Shown here: positions 6,912 to 14,879 of the stretch, in pieces
Layout: each line of letters starts with the position of its first letter
Position numbering within the stretch: position 1 is the stretch's first letter
DNA from: Bradyrhizobium sp. SZCCT0231
Lineage (GTDB): Bacteria; Pseudomonadota; Alphaproteobacteria; Rhizobiales; Xanthobacteraceae
Assembly (NCBI RefSeq): GCF_018130245.1
Contig: NZ_JAFCKP010000027.1
Coordinates: forward strand, 1-56,326
DNA: 56,326 bases
Direction of reading: 5' to 3'
Made by a program: the position numbers and the translations under genes
Notes under the pieces: generated by a model
Told to the model about the DNA's origin: nothing
What the model saw: the letters and a program-made list of their open reading frames with translations, nothing else
Databases searched by the model: none

Positions 6912-8978
6912 ATGACCGTCGACGACAGGCCCACGCTCAGTGCTCCCGATGACGATCCCTGGCTGTGGCTGGAAGAGATAGAGGGCACGCAGGCGCTCGA
7001 TTTCGTCGAGCGGCAGAATGAGCTGACGCTTCAAGCGTTCGGCGGCAAGGCCTTCGCGCACGATCGCGACGTCCTCGCGGCGATCTATGACCGACCGGAC
7101 AACATTCCCTATGTCAGCCGGCGCGGCAACGACCTGCACAATCTCTGGAAGGATGCCATCAACCCGCGCGGCCTGTGGCGGCGGACATCGCTGGCGGAAT
7201 TTCGCAAAGCCGATCCGGCATGGGAGACCATGCTGGACATCGACCAGCTCGCGAGAAGTGAAGGCGAGGACTGGCTGCTCAGCGGTATCGCCACGATGCC
7301 GGCAAGCTCGCGGGCGATCCTGAGCCTGTCGCGCGGCGGCAGCGACGCCGTCACCTTGCGGGAATTCGACCTCGCCACGAAAAGCTTCGTGGCGAACGGC
7401 TTTGCGCTGCCGGAAGCCAAGGGCGGCGTCGACTGGCTCGATGCCGACACACTGCTGCTGTCGAGCGCCTATGGCGAGGGCATGGCGACGAGCTCGGGAT
7501 ATGCGCGGACGGTGCGCCTGTGGCGGCGAGGTCAGCCGGTCGATCAGGCGCAATTGATCATCGAGACCACCGCCGATCACATGGCGATCTCAGGGACAAG
7601 CGACGACACCGGTGCGGCGCCGCGGGTGTGGATCGTCGACCAGATCGACTTCTTCAATCATGCGATCTGGCTGCGCGATGCGGCCGGTGGCATGACGAAG
7701 CTCGATCTGCCGACCGGGATCTGGATGCAGGCGCATGGCGACTGGTTCGCGATGAAGCTGCGCAAGGACTGGACAATCGAAGGCCGGACCTATGCCACCG
7801 ATACCGTGCTCGGCATCTCGCTCTCGGCCTTCCTTGCCGGCAGCCGCGATTTTGTCGTCCTGTTCGAGCCCGCACCGCGGCGCGCGCTGCAAGGGTTGTT
7901 CTGGGCCGCCAGCAAGCTGGTGCTGTCGATCCTCGACGAGCTCAAGCCGCGCTTCGAGATCTGCACGCCATCCGCCACTAGCTGGAGCCGCGAGACGCTT
8001 CCCGGCCTGCCGCAGATCGGCGTCGTCGACGTCTGGCCGCTCGATCGGCATGCATCGGAGAGCAATGGCGATCTGCTCGCCAATGTGCAGGATCCGCTGA
8101 CGCCGCCCTCGCTGCTGCTGATCGAGCGCAGTATCGCAAGCCCGATCGTGCTGAAGCAGGCGCCGAAAACGTTCACCGCCGACGGCCTCGTCGTGACCCA
8201 GCACGAAGCGATCTCTGTTGACGGCGAGCGCATTCCCTATGTGCAGACCGGCCCCGCGGCTGAGACCGGCGATGCGCCGGTCTATATGAGCGCCTATGGC
8301 GGCTTCGGCGTCTCGGTGAAGCCGTACTACAACGCCTCCCTCGGCAAGCTCTGGCTGGAGCGCGGCGGCACGACCGTGCAGGCGAATTTGCGCGGCGGCG
8401 GCGAGTTCGGCACGCGCTGGCACGATGCCGGACGGCTTGCCGGCAAAAAGCTCTCACACGACGATTTCGCCGCGGTCGCGGCCGATCTCGTCCGCCGCGG
8501 CGTGACGAGCGCAAAGCGCATCGCCGCGCAGGGCGGATCGAACGGCGGCATCCTCATCACCAACATGCTGGTGCGCTATCCCGAACGCTTCGGCGCGCTG
8601 TTCTGCACCATCCCGCTGATCGACATGCGCCGCTACACAAAGCTGCTCGCGGGCGCGAGCTGGATCGCGGAATATGGCGACCCCGACAAGCCCGAGGAAT
8701 GGGAGTGGTTGAAGACCTATTCGGCCTATCACAACGTGAGGGACGGCCAGGCCTATCCGCCGATCCTGATCGCGACAACGCGGCGCGACGACCGCGTTCA
8801 TCCCGGCCATGCCCGCAAGATGGCCGCCAAGCTCCAGGCGATGGGCTTTGAAGCTTGGTTCTACGAGCCGGCCGCCGGCGGCCATGGCTACGGCAAGGAC
8901 AACAAGGAGCGCGCCGGTTTCGAGGTGCTGGGCTTTCGGTTTCTGAAGGAGAAGATCGGGTGGGGGGACGAAAGCTAG
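6912..8978 (+). CDS. Prolyl oligopeptidase family serine peptidase
   Basis: A 688-residue S9-family peptidase predicted to cleave short peptides, often after proline. The N-terminal half (about 20-400) is the beta-propeller, starting with the typical PWLWLEEIEG segment. The C-terminal alpha/beta-hydrolase domain carries the catalytic triad: Ser543 in QGGSNGG, Asp627 in RRDDRVHPGHA and His658 in GGHGYG. No signal peptide is evident, so it is probably cytoplasmic. GGGAG at 6899-6903 sets the ATG at 6912 rather than upstream alternatives. It stands alone, convergent with the methyltransferase gene downstream. Confidence 0.93.
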   Translation: MTVDDRPTLSAPDDDPWLWLEEIEGTQALDFVERQNELTLQAFGGKAFAHDRDVLAAIYDRPDNIPYVSRRGNDLHNLWKDAINPRGLWRRTSLAEFRKADPAWETMLDIDQLARSEGEDWLLSGIATMPASSRAILSLSRGGSDAVTLREFDLATKSFVANGFALPEAKGGVDWLDADTLLLSSAYGEGMATSSGYARTVRLWRRGQPVDQAQLIIETTADHMAISGTSDDTGAAPRVWIVDQIDFFNHAIWLRDAAGGMTKLDLPTGIWMQAHGDWFAMKLRKDWTIEGRTYATDTVLGISLSAFLAGSRDFVVLFEPAPRRALQGLFWAASKLVLSILDELKPRFEICTPSATSWSRETLPGLPQIGVVDVWPLDRHASESNGDLLANVQDPLTPPSLLLIERSIASPIVLKQAPKTFTADGLVVTQHEAISVDGERIPYVQTGPAAETGDAPVYMSAYGGFGVSVKPYYNASLGKLWLERGGTTVQANLRGGGEFGTRWHDAGRLAGKKLSHDDFAAVAADLVRRGVTSAKRIAAQGGSNGGILITNMLVRYPERFGALFCTIPLIDMRRYTKLLAGASWIAEYGDPDKPEEWEWLKTYSAYHNVRDGQAYPPILIATTRRDDRVHPGHARKMAAKLQAMGFEAWFYEPAAGGHGYGKDNKERAGFEVLGFRFLKEKIGWGDES

Positions 8979-9003
8979 CGTTCGGGCGTGAGCGCATCCG
9001 CAT

Positions 9004-9033
9004 CGTCATGGCGGGCTTGTCCCGGCCATGACG
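9004..9033. repeat. Palindromic element between convergent genes
   Basis: CGTCATGG and CCATGACG flank a 14-nt centre containing GGGCTTGTCCCGG. It lies between the convergent peptidase and methyltransferase stops and could terminate either transcript. Only one copy of this class was seen here. Confidence 0.6.
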
Positions 9034-9035
9034 AC

Positions 9036-9710
9036 CTACGACCGCGAAAACACCAGCGTCAGATTGTTCGCAGGCATCTCGATCGTATCGACGAGGCCGA
9101 GGCCTACCGCCTTCGCCAGCTTCTCGACATCAACGACGTCGCGCACGCCCCATTCGGGATTGCCCTCGCGCAAGGAGGTGTCGAACACCGCATTGCTGAG
9201 TGCGGTGTGCTTGCCGTCGCGCTTGAAGGGGCCGTAGAGGAACAGCTTGCCGTCGGGGCGCAGATAGCGGCCGGCGCCGGCGAACAGGCCTTCGGCCACG
9301 ACCCAGGGCGCGATGTGAATGACATTGGCGCAGAACACGGCCGCAAGGCTGGTCGGCCCCTGCCCGCTTTTCATCTCCGGACACCAGTCGGGATCGGTGA
9401 GGTCGATCCGCAGGGGCGGGCGGATGTTCGGCAGGCCCGCATGCACGCGCCAGGCCTCGATGCTCTTGAGGTGGCGCTGGTTGAGGTCGCTCGGCCACCA
9501 GATCAGGCCGGGCGTGTGACGGGCGAAATGAACCACGTGCTGGCCGGTTCCGCTGCCGAGCTCCACCACGTCGCCGGTGGCGCCGGCGAGATGCTTTTCC
9601 AGCGCGGCCCAAATCGGTTCGTGATTGCGATGGAAAGCCGGCGCATCGAGCCGGCCATCCGGCTCGACCCGTCCTCCGTCCCTGCCAAATTCGACGACAT
9701 ATTCAGCCAA
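9036..9710 (-). CDS. DUF938 class I SAM-dependent methyltransferase
   Basis: A 224-residue protein of the DUF938 family. The SAM-binding motif I is VELGSGTGQHVVHFAR near residues 48-63, followed by the acidic motif II position in WWPSDLN. FCANVIHIAPW near residue 128 is the motif IV region, and GKLFLYGPFKRDGKHT near residue 155 is characteristic of this family. The acceptor is unknown. It is a single gene transcribed away from the sox cluster across a 231-nt divergent region (9711-9941), in which I find no confident promoter or operator. Confidence 0.9.
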   Translation of the reverse strand: MAEYVVEFGRDGGRVEPDGRLDAPAFHRNHEPIWAALEKHLAGATGDVVELGSGTGQHVVHFARHTPGLIWWPSDLNQRHLKSIEAWRVHAGLPNIRPPLRIDLTDPDWCPEMKSGQGPTSLAAVFCANVIHIAPWVVAEGLFAGAGRYLRPDGKLFLYGPFKRDGKHTALSNAVFDTSLREGNPEWGVRDVVDVEKLAKAVGLGLVDTIEMPANNLTLVFSRS

Positions 9711-9941
9711 GTGACGTCCCCAAAAAATTGTGAAACAGAAAACACGCCCATAAGGGCCAAACGCCTGAGAATAATTTGCTAGCTCCAGACGATCTGATGA
9801 ACGAACTATCTCACCGGTTGCAATGCGGAGGATATTAACCCCATTTTGCCGCGTGCATAGTCTTGATTGTCAGGCGGTGCCCTTTGTGCTTTTGAACAAT
9901 TCCGCAAATGAGATCATCGACATACCGCTCGGGACGATGCC

Positions 9942-10298
9942 TTGACCGCCTTTCCTTGCAAGCCCGCCCTGCTCGTGGCGCTGGCCCTCCTCGCCGGCGC
10001 GGCCATGGCCCCGGCTGGGGCACAGTCCAGCGTGGCCGACGGCCAGAAACTCGCCTTCGACCGCGGCAAGGGCAATTGCCTGACCTGCCACGCCATCAAA
10101 GGCGGCGACCTACCCGGAACGATCGGGCCGGAACTGAAGGACATCAAGGCCAGATACCCCGATCGCAACGAGCTGGTTGCGATCATCTTCGACGAGACCA
10201 AGCGCAATCCGCAGACCATGATGCCGCCGTTCGGCCGGAACCGGATTTTGACCGAACGGGAGATCAACGCGATCGTTGATTTCCTGCAGACCCTGTGA
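9942..10298 (+). CDS. soxX: SoxX, c-type cytochrome of the SoxXA complex
   Basis: A 118-residue periplasmic monoheme cytochrome. With SoxA it oxidatively attaches thiosulfate to the carrier SoxY. A signal peptide covers about residues 1-26 (cut near APAGAQS). Heme binds at C46-L-T-C49-H50; the distal methionine is likely in the TMMPPFGRN loop (M93 or M94). The short C-terminus EINAIVDFLQTL is typical of SoxX. The start is TTG, because the nearby ATG at 9937 runs into a stop after one codon. It heads a run of seven tightly spaced genes. Confidence 0.92.
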   Translation: MTAFPCKPALLVALALLAGAAMAPAGAQSSVADGQKLAFDRGKGNCLTCHAIKGGDLPGTIGPELKDIKARYPDRNELVAIIFDETKRNPQTMMPPFGRNRILTEREINAIVDFLQTL

Positions 10299-10323
10299 CG
10301 GCCGGCGGCCCAGGAGACTTGAG

Positions 10324-10812
10324 ATGACCACGACCCCCAAGCCTCATCCGACGCGGCGCCTGATCCTTCAGGGCGCAGCCTCGGTCGCGCTGCTCGGCCT
10401 CGGCAACCTGCCGTTCGCAGCGCCCGCGCGCGCGGCGGCAAACGACAAATATCCGGAAGAGGCCTTCAAGCAGAAGAGCGAGGCGGACGCGATCAAGGCG
10501 CTCTACGGCAAGACCGCCGAACCGTCGGACAAGGTCAAGCTGGATGCGCCCGAGATCGCCGAGAACGGCGGCGTGGTGCCGATCTCGGTGACGACGACGC
10601 TGGACAAGGTCACCTCGATCTCGTTCTTCGTGGCCGAGAACCCGTTCGCGCTCGCGGCAAGCTACAAGATCCCCGATGGCACGATCCCTGCCGTCGCCAA
10701 CCGGCTGAAGATGGCCAGGACCACCAGATTGACCGCGATCGTGGAAGCCGACGGCAAGCTCTACAGCGCGACCAAGGAGGTCAAGGTCACCGTCGGCGGT
10801 TGCGGCGGTTAA
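10324..10812 (+). CDS. soxY: SoxY, sulfur-carrier subunit of SoxYZ
   Basis: A 162-residue periplasmic carrier. The C-terminal GGCGG (158-162) holds Cys160 on a flexible arm, where sulfur intermediates are bound and passed between SoxXA and SoxB. The N-terminus has a Tat motif (TRRLILQG, residues 10-17) and a cleavage region near APARAAA, so it is probably exported folded together with SoxZ. An immunoglobulin-like beta domain follows. The gap from soxX is 25 nt. Confidence 0.96.
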   Translation: MTTTPKPHPTRRLILQGAASVALLGLGNLPFAAPARAAANDKYPEEAFKQKSEADAIKALYGKTAEPSDKVKLDAPEIAENGGVVPISVTTTLDKVTSISFFVAENPFALAASYKIPDGTIPAVANRLKMARTTRLTAIVEADGKLYSATKEVKVTVGGCGG

Positions 10813-10827
10813 GCGAGGCAGTTCGAC

Positions 10828-11139
10828 ATGGCATCAAGCATTCGCGTGCGCGGAACGTCCAACGGCGACATCACCGAGGTGCAGGCGCTGATCCAGCACC
10901 CCATGGACACGGGCCTAGTCAAGGATTCCAAGGGCGAGCTGATCCCCGCGCATTTCATCCAGGAGCTGAAGTTCGAATGTAACGGCAAGGACGTCTTCGT
11001 CGCCGATTGGGGCACCGCGGTTTCCAAGGATCCCTATGTGAAGTTCAGCTTCAAGGGCGCCAAGAAGGGCGACGAGCTCAAGATCTCCTGGACCGACAAC
11101 AAGGGTGGCTCGGACACCACCACCGCGAAGATCGCGTGA
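10828..11139 (+). CDS. soxZ: SoxZ, partner subunit of SoxYZ
   Basis: A 103-residue beta-sandwich protein that pairs with SoxY. No signal peptide is present, as is usual: it leaves the cytoplasm with Tat-exported SoxY. Recognisable parts are IQHPMDTGLVKDSKGELIPA near residues 22-41 and KISWTDNKGGSDTTTA near the end, both typical of SoxZ. It begins 15 nt after soxY, and its TGA overlaps the soxA ATG by one base, implying translational coupling. Confidence 0.96.
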   Translation: MASSIRVRGTSNGDITEVQALIQHPMDTGLVKDSKGELIPAHFIQELKFECNGKDVFVADWGTAVSKDPYVKFSFKGAKKGDELKISWTDNKGGSDTTTAKIA

Positions 11140-12002
11140 TGAAACAGCGCGCTACGATTCTGTTCGGCTCAGCCTTCGTCGCGCTCGCGGCGCTTGCTTT
11201 CGCCGCAACGCGCGTCGTCGCGGCCGACAAGGTCGATCCCGTCGCCGATGCCAAGGCGTTCCAGAACTTCTTCTTCCGGAAGTTTCCGAACGTGAAGCAC
11301 GAGGATTTCGTCAACGGTCCTTATTCCATGAACGAGGACATGAAGCGGCAGTGGCAGGAGAAGGAGGAATTTCCGCCTTACGAGTTCGCGCTCGACGCCG
11401 GCAAGGAGATGTTCTCGACCCCGTTCAAGAACGGCAAGACCTACGCCGACTGCTTCCCGAACGGCGGCATCGGCATCCGCCAGAACTATCCGTACTTCGA
11501 CACCAAGGAAGGCAAGGTCGTCACGCTGGAGCTCGCGCTCAACCGCTGCCGCGAGGCCAATGGCGAGGCGCCCTATTCCTACGTCAAGGACGAGATGGCC
11601 TCGCTCACCGCCTACATGGCCTTCACCTCGCGCGGCAAGCCGATGGACATCAAGATTCCCGACGATCCCCGCGCGCTGGCGGCGTTCGAGAACGGCAAGC
11701 GCTATTTCTACACCCGCCGCGGCCAGATGAATTTCTCCTGCGCGAGCTGCCATGTGCAGAGCCCGGGTGAGCGCATCCGCGCCGAGACCCTGGCACCGGC
11801 GCTCGGCATCCTCAACGCGATGCCGATCTACCGCTCCGAATGGAGCGGCATGGGCACCACCAGCCGCCGCTTCGTCACCTGCAACAGCCAGACCCGAGCG
11901 GTTCCGCTGGAGCCGCAGTCGGATGAATATCGCGACGTCGAATATTTCCTGTCCTACGTCGCCAACGGACTGCCGATCTCAGGCCCGGGAGCACGGCCAT
12001 GA
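11139..12002 (+). CDS. soxA: SoxA, catalytic c-type cytochrome (monoheme form)
   Basis: A 287-residue periplasmic cytochrome, the catalytic partner of SoxX. The signal peptide is about residues 1-29. One heme motif is present, C201-A-S-C204-H205. C248 in RRFVTCNSQTR is the expected active-site heme ligand, a cysteine persulfide in characterised SoxA. In place of an N-terminal second heme there are only two single cysteines, C105 (ADCFPNGG) and C137 (NRCREANG), as in the monoheme type where they form a disulfide. It overlaps soxZ by 1 nt and soxK by 4 nt. Confidence 0.94.
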   Translation: MKQRATILFGSAFVALAALAFAATRVVAADKVDPVADAKAFQNFFFRKFPNVKHEDFVNGPYSMNEDMKRQWQEKEEFPPYEFALDAGKEMFSTPFKNGKTYADCFPNGGIGIRQNYPYFDTKEGKVVTLELALNRCREANGEAPYSYVKDEMASLTAYMAFTSRGKPMDIKIPDDPRALAAFENGKRYFYTRRGQMNFSCASCHVQSPGERIRAETLAPALGILNAMPIYRSEWSGMGTTSRRFVTCNSQTRAVPLEPQSDEYRDVEYFLSYVANGLPISGPGARP

Positions 12003-12304
12003 AGCGGTCACTTGCTCTCGCCATGCTACTCGCGTTGAGCCTTGCGCCATCCGCGCGCGCGGCAAATGAGGCGGATTACAAGGCGGCCTATGCCACCGCG
12101 GAAGCCGTCTCCAAGGAGGCGGCGGGCATGCGCAATCAGTGGACCGTGACCGTATCTGCGCTGGCGGCAGCGAAGAAGGCTGCCGACGGCGGCGATTTCG
12201 ACCGTGCTGTTGCCGCAGCCAAGGAGGCCGAGGCGCTGGCGAAGGCGTCGATCTTCCAGGCCACGTCCGAAAAAGAAGCCTGGAAGGCGATGGAAATCCG
12301 CTAG
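11999..12304 (+). CDS. soxK: SoxK-like SoxXA-binding protein
   Basis: A 101-residue secreted protein: a signal peptide to about residue 22 (PSARAAN), then an Ala/Lys/Glu-rich amphipathic helical hairpin (about 25-95). Small helical proteins at this position next to soxA in other sulfur oxidisers are SoxXA-binding proteins (SoxK/SAXB), which stabilise or activate SoxXA. The assignment rests on position, size and composition more than on motifs. ATGA overlap with soxA implies coupled translation. The 55-nt gap to soxB contains only the soxB ribosome site. Confidence 0.75.
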   Translation: MKRSLALAMLLALSLAPSARAANEADYKAAYATAEAVSKEAAGMRNQWTVTVSALAAAKKAADGGDFDRAVAAAKEAEALAKASIFQATSEKEAWKAMEIR

Positions 12305-12359
12305 ATTGGAGCCTATTGGAACTGTCGGACCGTCGTTGAAGGGGCGCGGAGAATTCGAG

Positions 12360-14111
12360 ATGGGCATCCGCCGCCGCGATTTCCTGAAAGGTGCAGGCCT
12401 TGCCGCCGCTACGCTCGGCCTGCCGCGGCTGGCCCGCGGCACTGACACCGCCAGCATCTACGACCTCGAACGGTTCGGGAATGCGCGGATCCTGCACATC
12501 ACCGACACGCATGCGCAGCTCAATCCGGTCTATTTCCGCGAGCCCAGCGTCAATATCGGCATCGGCGAGATGGCGGGACGGCCGCCGCATCTGGTCGGCC
12601 GCGCCTTCCTGGAGCGGTTCGGCATCCGGCCCGACAGCGCGGATGCCTATGCCTTCACCTGCTTCGAGTTCGAGAAGTCCGCAGGCCGCTTCGGCAAGCT
12701 CGGCGGCTTCGCCCATCTGAAGACGCTGGTCGATCGCTTGCGCGCCGATGTCGGCGAGAGACGTTCGCTGCTCGTCGACGGCGGCGATCTCTGGCAGGGC
12801 ACGGGGCTGGCCAATGCCATGCAGGGCCGCGACATGGTCGAGGTCGCCAATCTGCTCGGCATCGAAGCGATGACCGGGCATTGGGAATTCACCTATGGCG
12901 AGCAGGCGCTGCGCGACAATCTCGAGCGTTTCAAAGGCGAGTTCCTGGCACAGAACGTGTTCCTGACCGAGGAAGCCGCATTCAACGACGCCCCCGCCTT
13001 CGACAAGGCCACGGGGCGCGTGTTCAAGCCGTCTGTTATCAAGGAGATCGGCAGCCATCGGGTCGCGATCATCGGCCAGGCCTTCCCATACGTGCCGATC
13101 GCGCATCCCAAAAAATTCACGCCGGATTGGACTTTCGGCATCCGCGAGGAGGAACTGCAGAAGCACGTCGATGCCTTGCGCGGCACCGACAAGGTCGATG
13201 CCGTCATCCTGCTGTCGCACAACGGCATGGATGTCGACCTCAAGCTCGCAAGCCGCGTCACCGGCATCGACGTCATTCTCGGCGGCCATACCCATGACGC
13301 CGTGCCGCAGCCGATTGCCGTGAAGAACGCCGGTGGCACCACGCTCGTCACCAATGCCGGCTCCAACGGGAAATTTTTGGCCGTGCTCGATCTCGCGATC
13401 GACAAGGGCAAGGTCAGCGACGTCCACTACCATCTGCTGCCGGTTTATTCCGAGCTGCTGAAGCCCGATCCTGCCATGGCCGAGCTGATCGGCCGGCTGC
13501 GCGCGCCGCATGTGACCGACTGGTCGGCGAAGATCGCAACGCCCGACCGCCTGCTCTATCGGCGCGGCAATTTCTCCGGGCCCATGGACGAGCTGATCTG
13601 CACCGCGCTGCGCACCGAGCTCGATGCCGAGATCGCATTGTCGCCGGGCTTCCGCTGGGGCGTCACCGCGCTGTCCGGCCAGGCGCTGACCATGGAGGAT
13701 GTGCTGGCGGAGACCGCGATCACCTATCCCGAGACCTATGTGCAGGAGATGACGGGGGCCCAGATCAAGGACGTGCTGGAAGACGTCTGCGACAATCTCT
13801 TCAACGCCGATCCCTATTACCAGCAGGGCGGCGACATGGTGCGCGCCGGTGGGCTCAGCTACACCTGCACGCCGGACGCTGCGATCGGCAGTCGCATTTC
13901 CGAGCTGAGGCTCGGCAACGGCAAGGCGCTCAACGCCAGCCACCGCTACAAGATCGCGGGCTGGGCTTCGGTCAACGACCAGCGAGGCGCGCCGGTGTGG
14001 GACGTCGTCGGCAAATATCTGCGCTCGGGCCGGATGTTACAGGAGCGACTCGGCTCCGGCGTGATGCTGAAAGGGGTCGACGGCAATCCAGGCATTGCAG
14101 GACAGGGATGA
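12360..14111 (+). CDS. soxB: SoxB, thiosulfohydrolase
   Basis: A 583-residue periplasmic dimanganese hydrolase that releases sulfate from the SoxY-bound thiosulfonate. The Tat signal is IRRRDFLKGAGLAAATLGLP (residues 3-22). Metal-binding motifs of the 5'-nucleotidase superfamily are present: ITDTHAQLNP near 45, DGGDLWQGTG near 140, MTGHWEFTYG (the H-W-E-F signature of SoxB) near 170, LLSHNGMD near 290 and GGHTHD near 310. The C-terminal domain has the NADPYYQQGGDM loop. GGAG at 12348-12351 supports this start. Confidence 0.97.
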   Translation: MGIRRRDFLKGAGLAAATLGLPRLARGTDTASIYDLERFGNARILHITDTHAQLNPVYFREPSVNIGIGEMAGRPPHLVGRAFLERFGIRPDSADAYAFTCFEFEKSAGRFGKLGGFAHLKTLVDRLRADVGERRSLLVDGGDLWQGTGLANAMQGRDMVEVANLLGIEAMTGHWEFTYGEQALRDNLERFKGEFLAQNVFLTEEAAFNDAPAFDKATGRVFKPSVIKEIGSHRVAIIGQAFPYVPIAHPKKFTPDWTFGIREEELQKHVDALRGTDKVDAVILLSHNGMDVDLKLASRVTGIDVILGGHTHDAVPQPIAVKNAGGTTLVTNAGSNGKFLAVLDLAIDKGKVSDVHYHLLPVYSELLKPDPAMAELIGRLRAPHVTDWSAKIATPDRLLYRRGNFSGPMDELICTALRTELDAEIALSPGFRWGVTALSGQALTMEDVLAETAITYPETYVQEMTGAQIKDVLEDVCDNLFNADPYYQQGGDMVRAGGLSYTCTPDAAIGSRISELRLGNGKALNASHRYKIAGWASVNDQRGAPVWDVVGKYLRSGRMLQERLGSGVMLKGVDGNPGIAGQG

Positions 14112-14563
14112 TGCGGTCGCAGCTCTTGTCCGCGATGATGCTGGCACTGCTCGTCTGGGCGGCCCCGCCTGCTCTTGCGCAACAGGTGCCGCTCCAGGAC
14201 AAGCCGTTCGCCGAGCACAAGGTCGTGCTGCAACTCTCCGACGGCGATGCGAAGAAGCAGGCGCTGGTGCTGAGCGTCGCCAACAATCTGCTGAAGGCCT
14301 ACGATCCCGACAAGATCGCGATCGAGGTGGTGGCGTTCGGTCCCGGCATCGACCTGCTTCTTGCCGGCAGCGAGCGTCGCAAGCAGGTCGAGAGCCTGAT
14401 CGCGCAGGGCGTGCGCTTCGACCTCTGCCTCAATACGGTCGATACGATCGAGCGGGAGACGGGCAAGCGGCCGGAGTTCATCCAAGCGGCCACGCCGGTA
14501 CAGGTGGGCGTCGGACAGATCCTGTTCCTGGCGGAGAACGGGTACACATTGGTGCGGCCGTAA
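14108..14563 (+). CDS. Secreted DsrE-family protein
   Basis: A 151-residue protein with a signal peptide to about residue 25 (PPALAQQ) and a DsrE/DsrF-like domain. FAEHKVVLQLSDGDAKKQAL begins the first strand, IEVVAFGPGIDLLL the second. A single cysteine sits in RFDLCLNTVDTI, at the position of the conserved cysteine of the family, so sulfur-atom binding is plausible. The ATG overlaps the soxB stop (TGATG); a second in-frame ATG at 14111 is possible. Coupled expression with soxB suggests a periplasmic sulfur-handling accessory. The exact role is inference. Confidence 0.85.
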   Translation: MMRSQLLSAMMLALLVWAAPPALAQQVPLQDKPFAEHKVVLQLSDGDAKKQALVLSVANNLLKAYDPDKIAIEVVAFGPGIDLLLAGSERRKQVESLIAQGVRFDLCLNTVDTIERETGKRPEFIQAATPVQVGVGQILFLAENGYTLVRP

Positions 14564-14581
14564 GCTTGGCCAACCCTCCGC

Positions 14582-14724
14582 TGTCGTCCCGGACAAGCGC
14601 GCCTCAAGCGCGCGCCGATCCGGGACCCATAGCCATAGGGAGTAGTTTGGCGAAGACCCGGAGTTACAAGTTACGCCCTCAACTACGCCTTGTGGTTATG
14701 GGTCCCCGCCTTCGCGGGGACGAC
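14582..14724. repeat. Dispersed palindromic repeat, class C (copy 1)
   Basis: Starts TGTCGTCCCGGACAAGCG and ends in a GTCCCCGC...GCGGGGACGAC arm, with internal GGGACCCATA and TATGGGTCCC pairing. It occupies the gap after the sox operon and could form its end. The rest of the gap, 14725-14879, shows only a likely leader before the next gene. Confidence 0.75.
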
Positions 14725-14879
14725 CCTGAGTTTGTGGGATTGGCTTCAACCCAACTGCCTCTCACCCCACCCCTGCAATAAAAATCTTCCAAATATTGCT
14801 ATCCACACAGTGAATTGCTTCTCCTCCCAGCCACCGCCGTAGTAGAATCCTCGAAATCACTCCACGCCGGGGTCCTGCC

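Noticed and set aside
9711-9941. Sox promoter candidates (TTGATT near 9863, TTGAAC near 9892)
   Set aside because: Neither has a recognisable -10 at a proper distance, so no promoter was called.
11979-13943. A 654-codon open frame on the minus strand opposite soxB
   Set aside because: It is antisense to an unmistakable soxB and has low-complexity Arg/Ala/Asp/Gly composition typical of GC-rich shadow frames.
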